Below are positions 1 through 9,540 of a stretch of 64,000 nt of DNA, piece after piece. Position numbers and translations under genes: made by a program. Origin of the DNA: Acanthosepion pharaonis (taxonomy: Eukaryota; Mollusca; Cephalopoda; Sepiida; Sepiidae); contig CAHIKZ030001784.1 in NCBI GenBank assembly GCA_903632075.3, positions 82,001 through 146,000 on the forward strand, written 5' to 3'. The notes under the pieces were generated by a model. It was not told the origin of the DNA. It made no database searches and saw only the letters and a list, made by a program, of their open reading frames with translations. Position 1 is the first letter of the stretch. Each line of letters begins with the position of its first letter.

Positions 1-527
1 CCTCCAGCCTGAAGGCTCACTTTGGTTACGGCCATGTAGCTGTTGATTCTATGTGCGTAACTATCCTCAGTCCAGGAAGTATGTCCCTTTCGTCCTCTCA
101 TCACCGCACTGACCGCATACATAGCTGCAGGGCCCAATTTACCCCCAAATAGCCATTGGCCCTAACATTAGGTTTATTTACTCTTTGAAAGTTCTTGATT
201 TCAATCCTCTCCAGAAAATCTTGGTTTAGTCACCAATCTCCTGACCATGCAGCAATTAGTATTGGGTTACATAGTATCAGGAGCAATCGTAGAATTACTT
301 AGTATGTGTAACATTTCAAATTATTGTCTATCGTTTTTCTAGATATAGGTTTCGGCCTCCTTCAGTCATAATGATCAGTTATAGCTTCTCAGTTTGTGTT
401 TAAAAAAACATAAAAGAAAACTATAGTCTGAAAAATGCCTGTCTTTCTTCATATATAAAATGGTTTTAATTTGGCAATGAATATTTCGTGAAAAAAAACT
501 GACAATATTAAACTGATGATTCATCCA

Positions 528-533
<6 letters not shown>
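1..533. other. Non-coding sequence, nothing recognised
   Basis: Mixed-composition DNA with no open reading frame worth annotating and no repeat that recurs elsewhere in the window. The only short frame here is a shadow of the downstream (CA)n run. Confidence 0.6.

Positions 534-571
<38 letters not shown>
534..571. repeat. (CA)n microsatellite
   Basis: An uninterrupted CA dinucleotide run of about 38 bases. It abuts the CTAG that ends the Helitron-like sequence to its right, so the element may have inserted beside the microsatellite. Confidence 0.95.
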
Positions 572-574
<3 letters not shown>

Positions 575-1015
575 ACTATCCGTGACCCGATGGGTCACCG
601 ACGGTCAGGTTATGAAACATTTTAAGTTAGTTGAAATAAAATATTTATTGAATTCGTATTTTTAAACATATTCAATTAAAATATTTGTTAAATCAGATTA
701 ACTTCAAAATAATTTTTTAATATGCCAAAATATTTTAAAATATTATCTGTTTAAAGAAAGCTGAAATATATAATTAATTACTATACAAACAACTGGAGGG
801 TAACAGCAAAGCGGAATCTCTTTGTGTCTGTCTTTAAGTTAAAAAAACACTTTAATTAAAAAATTGTCTGTTTTAAGAAAATTAAAATAAAAATATTTAC
901 TGTAAAATCACCTTGTATTTTAAAATCTTATCCACTTAAAATATTATTAAATCAGATTAAATCAAATCATTATGCGCCGGACGCACGCACCACGCAACCA
1001 GTTGGTATATCTACT
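571..1015 (-). mobile_element. Helitron-like 3' end (candidate non-autonomous Helitron)
   Basis: Read on the minus strand, the sequence ends with a perfect 7-bp hairpin (GTGACCC, loop ATC, GGGTCAC; plus positions 582-598). Seven bases later comes CTAG, and the next base outside is T. A subterminal hairpin followed by CTRR and a flanking T is the known Helitron 3' signature. The body to the right is AT-rich and non-coding. I could not place the 5'-TC end, so the right boundary is a guess. A second, more decayed hairpin followed by ACGGATA lies near 49.1 kb. No Rep/helicase coding remains. Confidence 0.45.
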
Positions 1016-1078
1016 GTGATAGTAACAATTGTTGGAAATTAGTAATTTCCTACTTAGTCACCGTCTCTTTTTCCCCCC

Positions 1079-1080
<2 letters not shown>

Positions 1081-1124
<44 letters not shown>

Positions 1125-2097
1125 ATCTTGTCTCTCTCATGTACGTTTTTCTCTGTGTCTCATGCTCGTCTCTCTCTTACTTATTTTTATCTCTCTCATA
1201 TTCATTTCTCTCTGTCCTATCTCTCTCTCTCTCTCGCTGTCTCATGCTCTCTCTCTTACATCAGTTTGTCTCTCTCGTGTTCGTTTCTCTCTTCCATCTC
1301 TCTCTCATATGTCTGTCTGTCTCTCTCTCTCTCTCTCATATGTCTGTCTGTCTCTCTCTCTCTCTCATATGTCTGTCTGTCTCTCTCTCTCTCTCTCATA
1401 TGTCCGTCTGTCTCTCTCTCTTTCTCATGCTCGTCTCTCTCTCACTTCGGTTTGTCTCTCTCGTGTTCGTTTCTCTCTTCCATCTCTCTCTCTCATAAAA
1501 ATCTGTCTCTCTCTCTCTCTCTACATCTCTCTCTCTCTCTCTCTCTCTCTCATGTCTCTCTCTCTCTCTCATGTCTGTCTCTCTCTTCTCATATGTCTCT
1601 CTCTCTCATATGTCTGTCTAAAAAAATATGTCTGTCTCTCTCTCTCATATGTCTGTCTCTCTCTCCATGTCTGTCTCTCTGTCTCTCATATGTCTGTCTG
1701 TCTGTCTCTCTCTCTCTCATATGTCTGTCTCTCTCTCTCTCTCTCTCATATGTCTGTCTCTCTCTCATATGTCTGTCTCTCTCTCTCTCTCTCATATGTC
1801 TGTCTGTCTGTCTCTCTCTCTCTCATATGTCTGTCTGTCTCTCTCTCTCTCTCATATGTCTGTCTGTCTCTCTCTCTCTCATATGTCTGTCTGTCTCTCT
1901 CTCTCTCATATGTCTGTCTGTCTCTCTCTCTCTCTCTCATATGTCCGTCCGTCTCTCTCTCTCTCTCTCTCTAATGTCCGTCCGTCTCGTCTCTCTCTCT
2001 CTCTCTGTCCGTCCGTCTCTCTCTCTCTCTCTCTCATATGTCGTCTCTGGATATATCTCTCTCTCTCTCTCATATGTCTCTCTCTCTCTCTCTCTCT

Positions 2098-2133
<36 letters not shown>

Positions 2134-2333
2134 GTCAATCTCTCTCTCTCTCTCTCATATATGTTCTCTCTCTCTCTCTCTCATATGTCCGTCTCTCTCT
2201 CTCATCAATGTCCTCTATCTCATATGTCCGTCTCTCTCTCTTTCTCATGCTTGTCTCTCTCTCTCTTATATTTGTCGCTCTTTTATTCTCTCTTATATTT
2301 GTCTCTCTCTCTCTCTACCTCTCTCTCTCTCTC

Positions 2334-2371
<38 letters not shown>
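1081..2371. repeat. (CT)n tract with interspersed CATATG-TCTGTCTG units
   Basis: About 1.3 kb of almost pure pyrimidine on the plus strand. (CT)n blocks alternate with CATATGTCTGTCTGTC segments, giving an irregular unit of about 25-35 bases. The long frames are Ser/Leu-only peptides on one strand and Arg/Glu-only on the other, as expected from translating the repeat. No gene is implied. Confidence 0.95.
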
Positions 2372-2373
<2 letters not shown>

Positions 2374-2391
2374 CTCCGAGTGATAATTTAA

Positions 2392-3289
2392 GCATTACAA
2401 CAAATCATAGAAAATATCACCCCCCCCTGCCCTCACCACCCATGAATCCTTGTGAGTCTGAAGGTATTTCAACGGACCTTTCCTCACTCTCTACCACCCA
2501 CCCCATCATGTCCTCCATGTAACAGTTTTGTCTAGGCCCGTCTTTCTTTTCTTGTTTTTTATTGGTTCGCAGTTGTAAGCAAAATGCCTGCGGGCAGTAG
2601 GCAACCACTAGAGTTCCTTAATTGCTTCAGACATTCAAGGAACTTAGATGGAAAGGGGCGGACGGATGGGTAGGCACTGAAAAACCCGCCTTCTTCCCTC
2701 GCTTTTCCTTCTTCGCCCAGCTCGTTCAGACGCGACCCGACATCATGTCACATCTACACATTACGATTACAATAATCACCGACCTATTACAATCTTGTCT
2801 CCCATGTTTGCTACCCACTTGTTTTTCTATATATTTTTTCCCTTCTTCCTAGGGACCTGGTATGGCCTGAAAAAATACGTCTTAACAAAGACGCAGACAG
2901 AAAGAGGTGACTACTGCGTCTTTATTTAAGGGTAGAGGGTAACAGTTGGTTAGTATGTCCGTCAGAGAGACTTACACATATTACCCCTAAAATAACATAG
3001 CAAGACAGTGGGGTGTTAGAGTGGGGCTTATACCTTTCTCTTATTGTTCACCTCTAAAAACGACAGTCGCGGTAAAAGATAAAAAAATTTAAGTGATCAG
3101 AGGTACGTAGAGTGTCTTATTTTAACCCTAGGGCTACAATCAGTGCAATTCTATTCAATCTGATGTTCAGACAGTAGTCCACATAGCTAGATGGACAGGA
3201 TCTTCCACAAATTATATAGGTTGATTATCCAGATACACAAAAATTACATATATAATGGTTTTCTAAGCGTAGCAAAAGGCGGGAAGTAT
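2392..3289. other. Non-coding sequence with one small hairpin
   Basis: No recognisable coding or repeat family. A 10-bp perfect inverted repeat (AAAGACGCAG at 2887-2896 and its complement at 2914-2923) forms a hairpin with a 17-base loop. Short C runs occur near 2420. Otherwise nothing is seen. Confidence 0.5.
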
Positions 3290-3507
3290 GGGTCACTCAG
3301 TGAGGGTCGAAGTCACTACTCAATCGTAATTGTTCTAGCAAGACAAGTTTGTTAACCATTACACCACGTCGAGCTGCCCCAGTGATTTACTTACCATTGC
3401 TTAGATGTGGTGCAAGGCTGAAATTATGGGGCACCTAGTGAGGATCGAACTCTCTCGTAATTCTTCTAGCGAGACAATTTTACTAACTATTACACCACTT
3501 CGAGGTG

Positions 3508-3515
<8 letters not shown>
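3290..3515 (-). repeat. Two tandem tRNA-like SINE fragments (family G)
   Basis: Two diverged copies (about 3290-3380 and 3427-3515) share an opening close to GGGTCAC/CTAGTGAGG-TCGAA and an end close to ACCATTACACCACTTCGAG. On the minus strand the second copy reads as an A-box-like TGGTGTAATAGTTAG followed by a B-box-like GAGTTCGATCC. This is the layout of an RNA polymerase III tRNA-derived SINE head. Related pieces lie near 20.0, 34.8 and 59.8 kb. Confidence 0.55.

Positions 3516-3563
<48 letters not shown>
3513..3563. repeat. (TA)n(TG)n microsatellite
   Basis: A pure TA run followed by a short TG run, placed directly between the tRNA-like repeat and the inverted-repeat hammerhead element. 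Confidence 0.95.
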
Positions 3564-3565
<2 letters not shown>

Positions 3566-3654
3566 AAGCAAATATATGGATATAGATCCGACAGTACGAA
3601 GAAAAATACTGAAAAAAAACAAACAAAAATCCTAATATGCGATTATGCTGTTTT

Positions 3655-3702
3655 AATGTCAACGTCGGATGTTTCGGTCGAATAGACCATCTTCAAAATA
3701 CT
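3655..3702 (-). ncRNA. Decayed hammerhead-like motif (inverted partner)
   Basis: This is the minus-strand counterpart of the motif at 3882-3927. Helix II (GGTCT with GACC) and GAAA are kept. The core reads TTGAAGA instead of CTGAAGA, helix III has one mismatch and helix I is lost. It is probably inactive. Confidence 0.5.
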
Positions 3703-3881
3703 CAAATTTTAGGAATACGTTTTCACAACATCGCCCATGTGACGACGACGTGATCATATTTAAACGGAACGCTGATCTTAGAAAAGATTTCTGTTATCTG
3801 TTTGGATTGGTATTGCTTTTATGTCCATCGTCTTTTTCATGTTGAATTGTATATGGTCTATGTTAATTATATTTTATGAAT

Positions 3882-3927
3882 ATGTCCTGAAGATGGTCTA
3901 TTAGACCGAAACGTCCGACGTTGACAT
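3882..3927 (+). ncRNA. Hammerhead ribozyme-like motif, three helices intact
   Basis: Read 5' to 3': helix I strand ATGTC (3882-3886); core CTGAAGA (3887-3893), which fits CUGANGA; one extra T (3894); helix II GGTCT-ATT-AGACC (3895-3907); GAA (3908-3910); helix III ACGT-CCG-ACGT (3911-3921); residue 17 is T (3922), giving a GUU cleavage triplet; then GACAT (3923-3927), which pairs perfectly with ATGTC. All conserved core residues of a type I hammerhead are present. The departure from consensus is the extra base after A9, a feature reported as tolerated in some viroid hammerheads. Self-cleavage is inferred from the fold only. Confidence 0.65.
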
Positions 3928-4005
3928 TAAACATTAAAACAGCATAATCGCATATTAGGATTTTTGTTTGTTTTTTCAGTATTTTTCTTCATATATATAT
4001 ATAAG

Positions 4006-4290
4006 TTTAGGGATGGTGTATACAGAATAAATTCCAATAACCCAAAATAATAGTCTTAAAAGAGTGCTCAATAAAGAGTAGAGCAAATAAAATTATCCGA
4101 AAATTATAACATAAATATGTTATAAAATCACTACAAAAATAGTCATTTTGTTTCAACACTTCTAATGTCTTATCAAGTGATACTGTTGTTCAACACCATC
4201 ACTTGATAAGACACCAGAAATGTTGAAACAAAATGGCTATTTTTGTAGTAATTTTTATAACATATTTATGTTATAATTCTCGAATAAATT
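4006..4290 (+). repeat. Long-hairpin repeat (family K copy 1)
   Basis: A leader containing AGTGCTCAATA (near 4063-4073) is followed by a large, nearly perfect inverted repeat. The left arm is about 4098-4182, the right arm about 4197-4282, and the loop is about 14 bases. The roughly 85-bp stem contains few mismatches. Copies sharing the leader lie at about 22.3, 44.8 and 59.4 kb, yet the 22.3- and 44.8-kb copies have different stem sequences. No coding sequence. Confidence 0.7.
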
Positions 4291-4712
4291 ATATAGCGCG
4301 CTTATGTTGTAACCACATTAGACATACCAATTCGTTCACTAGCTCAGTCACTAAATCTACTTTCAAAACCTACCACAACACTAACTGTAGAAGTTATAAT
4401 ATATCTATTAGAATACACACAATGTCAGAAACAATATGTGGGAAAATCTGAATGGCCCTTTCACTACAGAATTAATAATTATCGGAATCGTATCAAGTCG
4501 GGTCACCACAAAAGATTATTACCTGTAGAACAACATTTTCGCCTAGAAAAATATGCTTTTAAAAGCCATGCAAAATTCACTATAATTGAAAAATAGAAAT
4601 AGAAAATCTAACCTTAGAAAAAAATAGAGGAACATGAAGACAAATGGATTTTGCGCCTCAAAACACTCCGTCCAGACAGGCACAACCACTAATTGAAAAA
4701 CAGAGATAGAAT
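4291..4712. other. Non-coding sequence, nothing recognised
   Basis: No repeat copy found elsewhere in the window and no convincing frame. Confidence 0.5.
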
Positions 4713-4830
4713 AGAATAAGGCCGGAGTGTACAACGGCCGAAACGTTGTGATAAATATGGTGACAAAGATGAGGACAATAGTCCGAATAATGTAAATAGT
4801 GTACACAATACCTCATCTCAGAAACATAGA
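4713..4830 (+). repeat. Family B repeat, 5'-truncated
   Basis: Starts inside the hammerhead-like segment, with GGCCG...CGGCCGAAACGTTGTG. It runs through GATGAGGACAATAGTCC to the family 3' end near CCTCATCTCAGAAA. The CTGAAGA half of the core is missing. Confidence 0.8.
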
Positions 4831-4936
4831 TATTTCCGCTATATATTTTGAGATTCGTGATGAAATTCATAGAATTTGCAATGTAATTAGTCCTGACCTG
4901 GCATCTTGACTTCAGTCACTTTCCCACTAACCATAT

Positions 4937-5340
4937 TCCCTGTTCCTTTTCTATAAATACTTTCATGGTAATTTTTTCTGATGAACTATCCTCTGTGATA
5001 CCGAAACTTTATGAATTTAAGCGCATTACTAGATTGGCAGCTAGGTCTCATCGTTTTACAATTGAAATGGCTATATATAGCCGTAAGTTCTATGCTAAAA
5101 GTTTCTTCTATCGCACTTCTTACTTGTGGAACTCTTTTCCGCTTATTGCTTCTCAGTCAACTTTGATCTTCAAAAATTTAAATGCAATGCCAATCGTTAT
5201 CTTCTGTCTTCTTAATTCTTGTTCTTTTATTGGTCTCTCTCGTTAGTAGTGTTTTTTCTTCTCGTATTCTCTAAAACACAGTAACCCCCTTGCGTCTTAG
5301 TGGCTTCATTGCCTCGCTTGGGGCGAAATGATTTAAAAAA
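4937..5340 (+). pseudogene. LINE 3' end, reverse-transcriptase C-terminal remnant (type L-A)
   Basis: The frame contains SDELSSVIPKLYEF, TRLAARSHRFTIE and FYRTSYLWNSFP. This is the extreme C-terminal region typical of jockey/CR1-like non-LTR retrotransposons, where a YKYFHG-type motif is followed by an arginine-rich segment and SLWNSLP. A YKYFHG-like stretch lies just upstream in another frame, so at least one frameshift is present. After the stop, the 3' tail carries the conserved CTTAGTGGC-TT-ATTGCCT-GCTTGG block also seen near 5.85 and 61.9 kb. Only about 100 codons of the ORF2-type protein remain; no endonuclease or RT catalytic box survives. Family assignment is from recalled sequence resemblance. 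Confidence 0.7.
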
Positions 5341-5794
5341 TAGAATGAGCTGACTCTTTCTCCAGCATCCTAAAACAGGACAATATCTTTGTTGAGGATT
5401 AAAAGTAACTCCGAAGAATATGCATGCAGTTAATTTGTATTAACATCAACCGGATTATTATTTAATTTAAATATTGATACTTTATACAAGCATATTAACA
5501 CATGATGGCTAAATGGTGGATTGGAGGATTGTGTTGCGCCAATCTCCGAAGTGAAGAGTCAGTTAGATAAACTTTAACATTTACTGTTGTCGCAAGGTCG
5601 AATTTATAGCTTTGTACTGTACTTGACTAATTCCAATTGGTGACGACATACTTTGAAAATCAGCATTCAAAATCCTGTTTTGCCGCTGTCCTTGAACGCT
5701 GGTAAGGAATGCGCAATGGCACGTTTAACCACTAAACGGGAAATACATTTGTGTGTGTCTTTATGTGCGCATGCGTAGAGGTTTATACCTTGTC
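5341..5794. other. Non-coding sequence, nothing recognised
   Basis: Moderately AT-rich unique-looking DNA. No frame or repeat family recognised. Confidence 0.5.
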
Positions 5795-5905
5795 ATCAGT
5801 TTAGGACTGAGTTTCCGGTTACTTGTAAAGTTTTTTCATTCTCAGTAGCGCCTTACGTCTTAGTGGCATTATCGCCTTGCTTGGTGGTGAATTGATTTTA
5901 AAACA
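5795..5905 (+). repeat. LINE L-A 3' tail copy
   Basis: Shares TTTCCGGTTAC, TCAGTAGCGCCTTACGTCTTAGTGGCATTATCGCC and the following GCTTGG-GGTGAATTGATT with the copies at 5270-5340 and 61.77-61.95 kb (quoted here in pieces). It is a 3'-end fragment without coding sequence. Confidence 0.65.
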
Positions 5906-5992
5906 GATGACCGTATCTCTATTCTCTGTGTACGTCTATCTTTATTTCTAAGTAATACGAATATATTCGAGTGAATGGGTAAATGCGCGCGC

Positions 5993-6052
<60 letters not shown>
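5993..6052. repeat. (TA)n(CA)n microsatellite
   Basis: A short TA run continues into about 46 bases of CA repeat. The 65-codon frame over it is poly-Thr-His and is rejected as a gene. Confidence 0.95.
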
Positions 6053-6055
<3 letters not shown>

Positions 6056-6277
6056 AATGATGAAATGTTTCTATATATAATCCTACGTAAATGTATGCGT
6101 GTGTGTTGTCACTTTTTTCCTTCAGTTTACCTCTGTCTGGTGAATTTTCGTACCAATGGTGAAAGTGCGTGAATATCTAAGTCCAACCTTACGCCTAATG
6201 AGTGCTTGTCAAGCAGTCAGCCACCCGTCAACCCTGACGCAGCTCTCATCTGATGAAAAGGATACATGCTAACGCGA

Positions 6278-6304
<27 letters not shown>
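6278..6304. repeat. (TA)n microsatellite
   Basis: Pure TA run of about 27 bases. Confidence 0.95.
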
Positions 6305-6308
<4 letters not shown>

Positions 6309-7139
6309 GTATATTGAAAAATCAGAGGGACATTTTTAGCTTTTATGCAGATTTATTGCGGTATCGTAGGGTTGACTATATGTTACGTTCCTAACATCGA
6401 CGAGTTTTTGTTCCCGCCCCCCAATCGGACGACATTCATTCGTTGCCTATACATTGTTTGGCCAGTGAGTTTAACGGTTTTTTTTTCTCTTTGTACTCAT
6501 CGTTCAACCAGGTCCGCTCAGAGAGCGTCATCAAATTTGACAGACCCTGATTTACTTCTAAAATGCACTGTGGGCGAGCAGACGAAACAACCGATCATTC
6601 GTTAACCCTACTCAGAGTCAAAGAGTTTTCTGACCTGTGAACTGGGGGGTGCTCAAGAAGACATTAAAAATATGTTAGCTGTCATTAGATTTGCTGTTTT
6701 TTTTTTGTTTTGTTTTTTGTTTGTTTGTTTTACAACGTTCGAATATTTTGGGGAGGTACGAGGCAGGATGACATTTAGAAACACGGAACATTCAATCAGT
6801 TTGAATTTCTCTTCAGGAAGAGCGCATAGGCTAGAGGGGAGGTATGAATCCATGTCTTCATGCTCTCTCTCTCTTTCTCTCTCTCTCTCCAAAAATATAT
6901 TGTCTCTGGTATGCCACTATAGTCGATTTAAATTTTTTTAAATATATTTGGAAACCATTCCTTACAACTATTTTACAGTCGGAGTAGTAGTAACAATAAA
7001 GTGATTTTAAAGTCATATCCATCCCCGACATAAAAAACCGAATTTTTTAAATGAATCTCAATTGGCATTTTCAAAATGGAACTATAGAGTGGTTATCTCA
7101 GAGGATCGAACCTTCCAAAATATTCTTGTTAAATGTCCT
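6305..7139. other. Non-coding sequence with short T, TG and CT runs
   Basis: Contains a T/G-rich patch near 6700-6730 and a (CT)n run near 6863-6889. The 86- and 89-codon frames show no recognisable domain. Confidence 0.5.
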
Positions 7140-7290
7140 TTTCATAGTCTTTTTGAACGTCCAGAGTTATTTTATTCCGACAGTTCTTTTTCAGCGTCTA
7201 GTGCGTTCATTTTGCCGACAGTTCTTTTCGAATGTCCAGTGCGTTTTTTTTTTCTTTATTTTACCGACAATTCTTTTCGAGCGTCTAGTG

Positions 7291-7324
<34 letters not shown>

Positions 7325-7505
7325 GACAACTCTTTTCGAGTGTCCAGGGCCTTCATTTTTTTTTTTTTTTTTTTACCGACAATTCGAGTGTCCATTGCGT
7401 TCTTTTGCCACCGATAGTTATTTTTATGCAGCCAGTGCGTTCTTTTTTTTTATTTATTTATTACAAACGGTTCTTTTCCAATGTCTATAGCGTTCTTTTT
7501 TTCAT
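7140..7505 (+). repeat. Diverged minisatellite interrupted by poly-T
   Basis: Six to seven units of about 50-70 bases are built on ACCGACAGTTCTTTTCGA followed by GTGTCCAGTGCGTTC. They are separated by T runs of very different length, the longest near 7290-7320. The Phe-rich frames across it reflect the T runs only. Confidence 0.8.
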
Positions 7506-8043
7506 AAGCAAACATCGTAACTTCAAGAACTTCCTGTTTCCACCGCATAAATCCTATTCCCTTATGACTCCTAGAATCGCCATTGGCGGTACATAAAGTT
7601 AATGAGAGTTTCCCCACTGTGAAATTTAATTTTGTTAAAGGGAAGACATTTATCAAATTATCGATGAAAGAGGCTAAACTGGTTTTCCTGGAAACATTTC
7701 AGAGAAAAAAATGAATATAATTCACTAATTATTTTTGTTGAATAACGATAAGGTTCGGACTGCTTGAACAGTCGATAGTAATATAATTATAACCACAGTG
7801 TGTGTTGACAGTTCCAGGAATTGCTAATTATCATATGCTATACTTGGTACGGTAAAAGGCTATAAATGAATATCGCCCTGGTTAGCGTCTTCAGGGAAAT
7901 GCACAGATATTGATGGAATTGAGCTAAGAATACACATGGGTGTAGGTGGGGGGTATCTACTAGTAAGGATCGACCTCACTACAGTAGTATGGTGCTAATA
8001 TTAGTTAATTACATGTTAAAATAATTCACCAAATTAGCTGTTA
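7506..8043. other. Non-coding sequence, nothing recognised
   Basis: No repeat family or coding segment recognised. Confidence 0.5.
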
Positions 8044-8217
8044 CATAGTGTAACCCGGATGTAAGAGAGTTGTCGGGACCGGAGAAGTCGTCTCTTATAT
8101 CCGGGTTTCTCTTATATCCGGGTTTGGTCTATTTTGTTTAGGTAAGTATGGGCTCTAATTTGGGACCAGAGAAAATCTCTCTTATATCCGGGTTTATCTT
8201 ATATCCGGGTTACACTG
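8044..8217. mobile_element. pogo/Tigger-like MITE
   Basis: A 174-bp element bounded by inverted ends: CATAGTGTAACCCGGAT on the left, and on the right the complement of CAGTGTAACCCGGATATAAG. TA dinucleotides sit immediately outside on both sides (8042-8043 and 8218-8219), the target-site duplication of Tc1/mariner-superfamily transposons. The terminal motif CAGT-TAACC-CGGATATAA resembles pogo/Tigger ends. CTCTTATATCCGGGTTT is repeated directly inside each half. There is no transposase, so it must have been mobilised in trans. Confidence 0.65.
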
Positions 8218-8227
8218 TATTACTAAA

Positions 8228-8420
8228 CCTATCATATAGGAAGAAAATGAGTAACTACCGGCACCTAGGTTCGAGCGTGACACTCTGGATTTATGAATAT
8301 ATGTTTTCCGCCAGGTGTATAAATAGCGGTGTCAGGCTGTAGGGATTATTGAGAAAATGACTGAAACCGAGATACCAGGTGATGACCGATAACATTGCAT
8401 TATGTGGGGCTATACGATCT
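8228..8420 (-). pseudogene. Small LINE L-A fragment
   Basis: About 50 bases (8350-8400) match the segment at 23.32-23.37 kb, GAAACTGAGATGCCAGGT followed by GATAACATTGCA. There it lies inside an L-A RT C-terminal remnant on the minus strand. The flank at 8228-8340 fits the same region only loosely. Too short and broken to encode anything. Confidence 0.45.
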
Positions 8421-8457
8421 CTTAGGCTCGGGCAAAAATTCCCTGTAGACGCCGCAT

Positions 8458-8560
8458 ACACAGGGTCGGGTTTGTCTACCTCCCCAGACGGCATAGCATC
8501 GCCTGGTTTTGTGTCTGTCCGAATGCAGAGAATTCGACGTCTTGGTGCTTTCTCCGGAAG
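8458..8560 (+). repeat. GC-rich dispersed repeat (family I copy 1)
   Basis: Shares GGGTTT...CTACCTCCCC, GGCATAGCATCGCC-GGTTTT and CGAATGCAGAGA-TTC with 45.76-45.86 kb. Higher GC than its surroundings. No function recognised. Confidence 0.45.
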
Positions 8561-8573
8561 ATCTAGAGAGGGT

Positions 8574-8845
8574 GACAGCAAAAAGGACATTTATACTCAA
8601 CATCAGGAACAGATTAAATTTCTAGGGCGCATAATGAGGAAAGAGGGCTTGGAAAATTTGATACTCACGGGACAGATTAGAAAGCGGGAGAGAACAGAGC
8701 AACGCATAACCAACCGGGCTAGCTTCAGTGAATGAACGGTGGAGAAGGGTTAAGTGCTGCAAAAGACAGGAGACTGTGGAAAGCCATTATCGCCAACGTC
8801 CTGAAGAGACACTGCACATAGGCAAGTGGATACTTCTATTATGTG
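8574..8845 (+). pseudogene. LINE 3' fragment (type L-B)
   Basis: Encodes IKFLGRIMRKEGLENLILTG, then a frameshifted AAKDRRLWKAIIANVLKRH. This is the C-terminal end of the same LINE seen more completely at 54.8-55.99 kb. The segment between the two blocks is out of frame. There is no RT core here. It is a 5'-truncated copy on the plus strand. Confidence 0.75.
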
Positions 8846-9145
8846 AAGCAAATTCGAACAGATAGGAAACTCTTTCCCCTCACTTGATCTCTTTGGAATA
8901 AGGGAGGAGTAGGAAGAAAAGGTGCTGGAATGTTTTTTATTTATTTATTCTGCCGTTGTCAGTCTCTGTCACTCCAAATAAGGTGGAGTATATCAATACG
9001 GATTTATGCAACATGGCAAGAAATCCACGGAAACTGGATGCGCACACAACAAAAGCAAAAGAAAGAAAAACAAGATTTCAAATTTCAGCCAATAACTCGG
9101 AATTCAGTTTTCACCAAACTTTCAAAATTTTCGTCTTCGTTTGTC

Positions 9146-9232
9146 TATATCTCTGAGATGAGGTATTATGATTATTTACATTATTTACATTATTCGGACT
9201 GTTATCCTCATCTTCATTGCCATATTCACAAG
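9146..9232 (-). repeat. Family B repeat, 3' part
   Basis: Minus-strand copy covering the 3' end (ATATCTCTGAGATGAGGTAT...) up to GCCATATTCAC. It is joined to a piece of the tRNA-like head (9233-9296, ACACATGGCCCAGTGG...). The same junction occurs at 30.0-30.1 kb in the opposite orientation. Confidence 0.8.
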
Positions 9233-9296
9233 AACACATGGCCCAGTGGATAAAGACGTTGGTTAGATCCAGTGACTAGCTTCTAGTGATATAATG

Positions 9297-9490
9297 GCTG
9301 CCTATATATCTGAGATGAGGTATTATGATTATTTACATTATTTATATTATTTGGGTTGTTATCCTCATCTTCATTGTCATATTCACAACGCTTCGGTCGT
9401 TGTATGCTCCGGCCATCTTCAGGTGATTGGAATTTCGAACCGAACCCTTTATTTCGTCCACCGGGGTAGATTGTTCTAGTTCCATGTGAC
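9297..9490 (-). repeat. Family B repeat with hammerhead-like core
   Basis: Reverse-strand copy with CTGAAGA, helix II GGCC/GACC (one mismatch) and GAAG in place of GAAA. It runs into AGAACAATCTACCCCGG. Together with the plus-strand copy at 9541 it forms a head-to-head inverted pair separated by about 50 bases. Confidence 0.8.
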
Positions 9491-9540
9491 ATACCTCTTA
9501 CAGATTTCTCAGTTATTTTCCTTTAATTCAACTCTCCAAG

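Larger units (their letters stand above)
3597..3992. mobile_element. Inverted-repeat retroelement fragment carrying two hammerhead-like motifs
   Basis: The first and last roughly 100 bases are near-perfect inverted copies. The outer arm begins GAAAAATACTG and ends at its complement CAGTATTTTTC; both arms contain TGCGATTATGCTGTTTTAA or its complement. About 180 bases of unrelated sequence lie between them. Each arm carries a hammerhead-like core, intact on the right (+) and decayed on the left (-). Inverted, hammerhead-bearing ends are known in Penelope-like elements, but no coding sequence here confirms the class. Confidence 0.6.

Noticed and set aside
1029..2391. Ser/Leu-rich frames up to 447 codons and Arg/Glu-rich frames on the other strand
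   Set aside because: Produced by the (CT)n/CATATG repeat; three frames are open together.
6245..6275. CTGATGA near a tRNA-like or hammerhead context
   Set aside because: Lacks helix II and GAAA; only the 7-base word matches.
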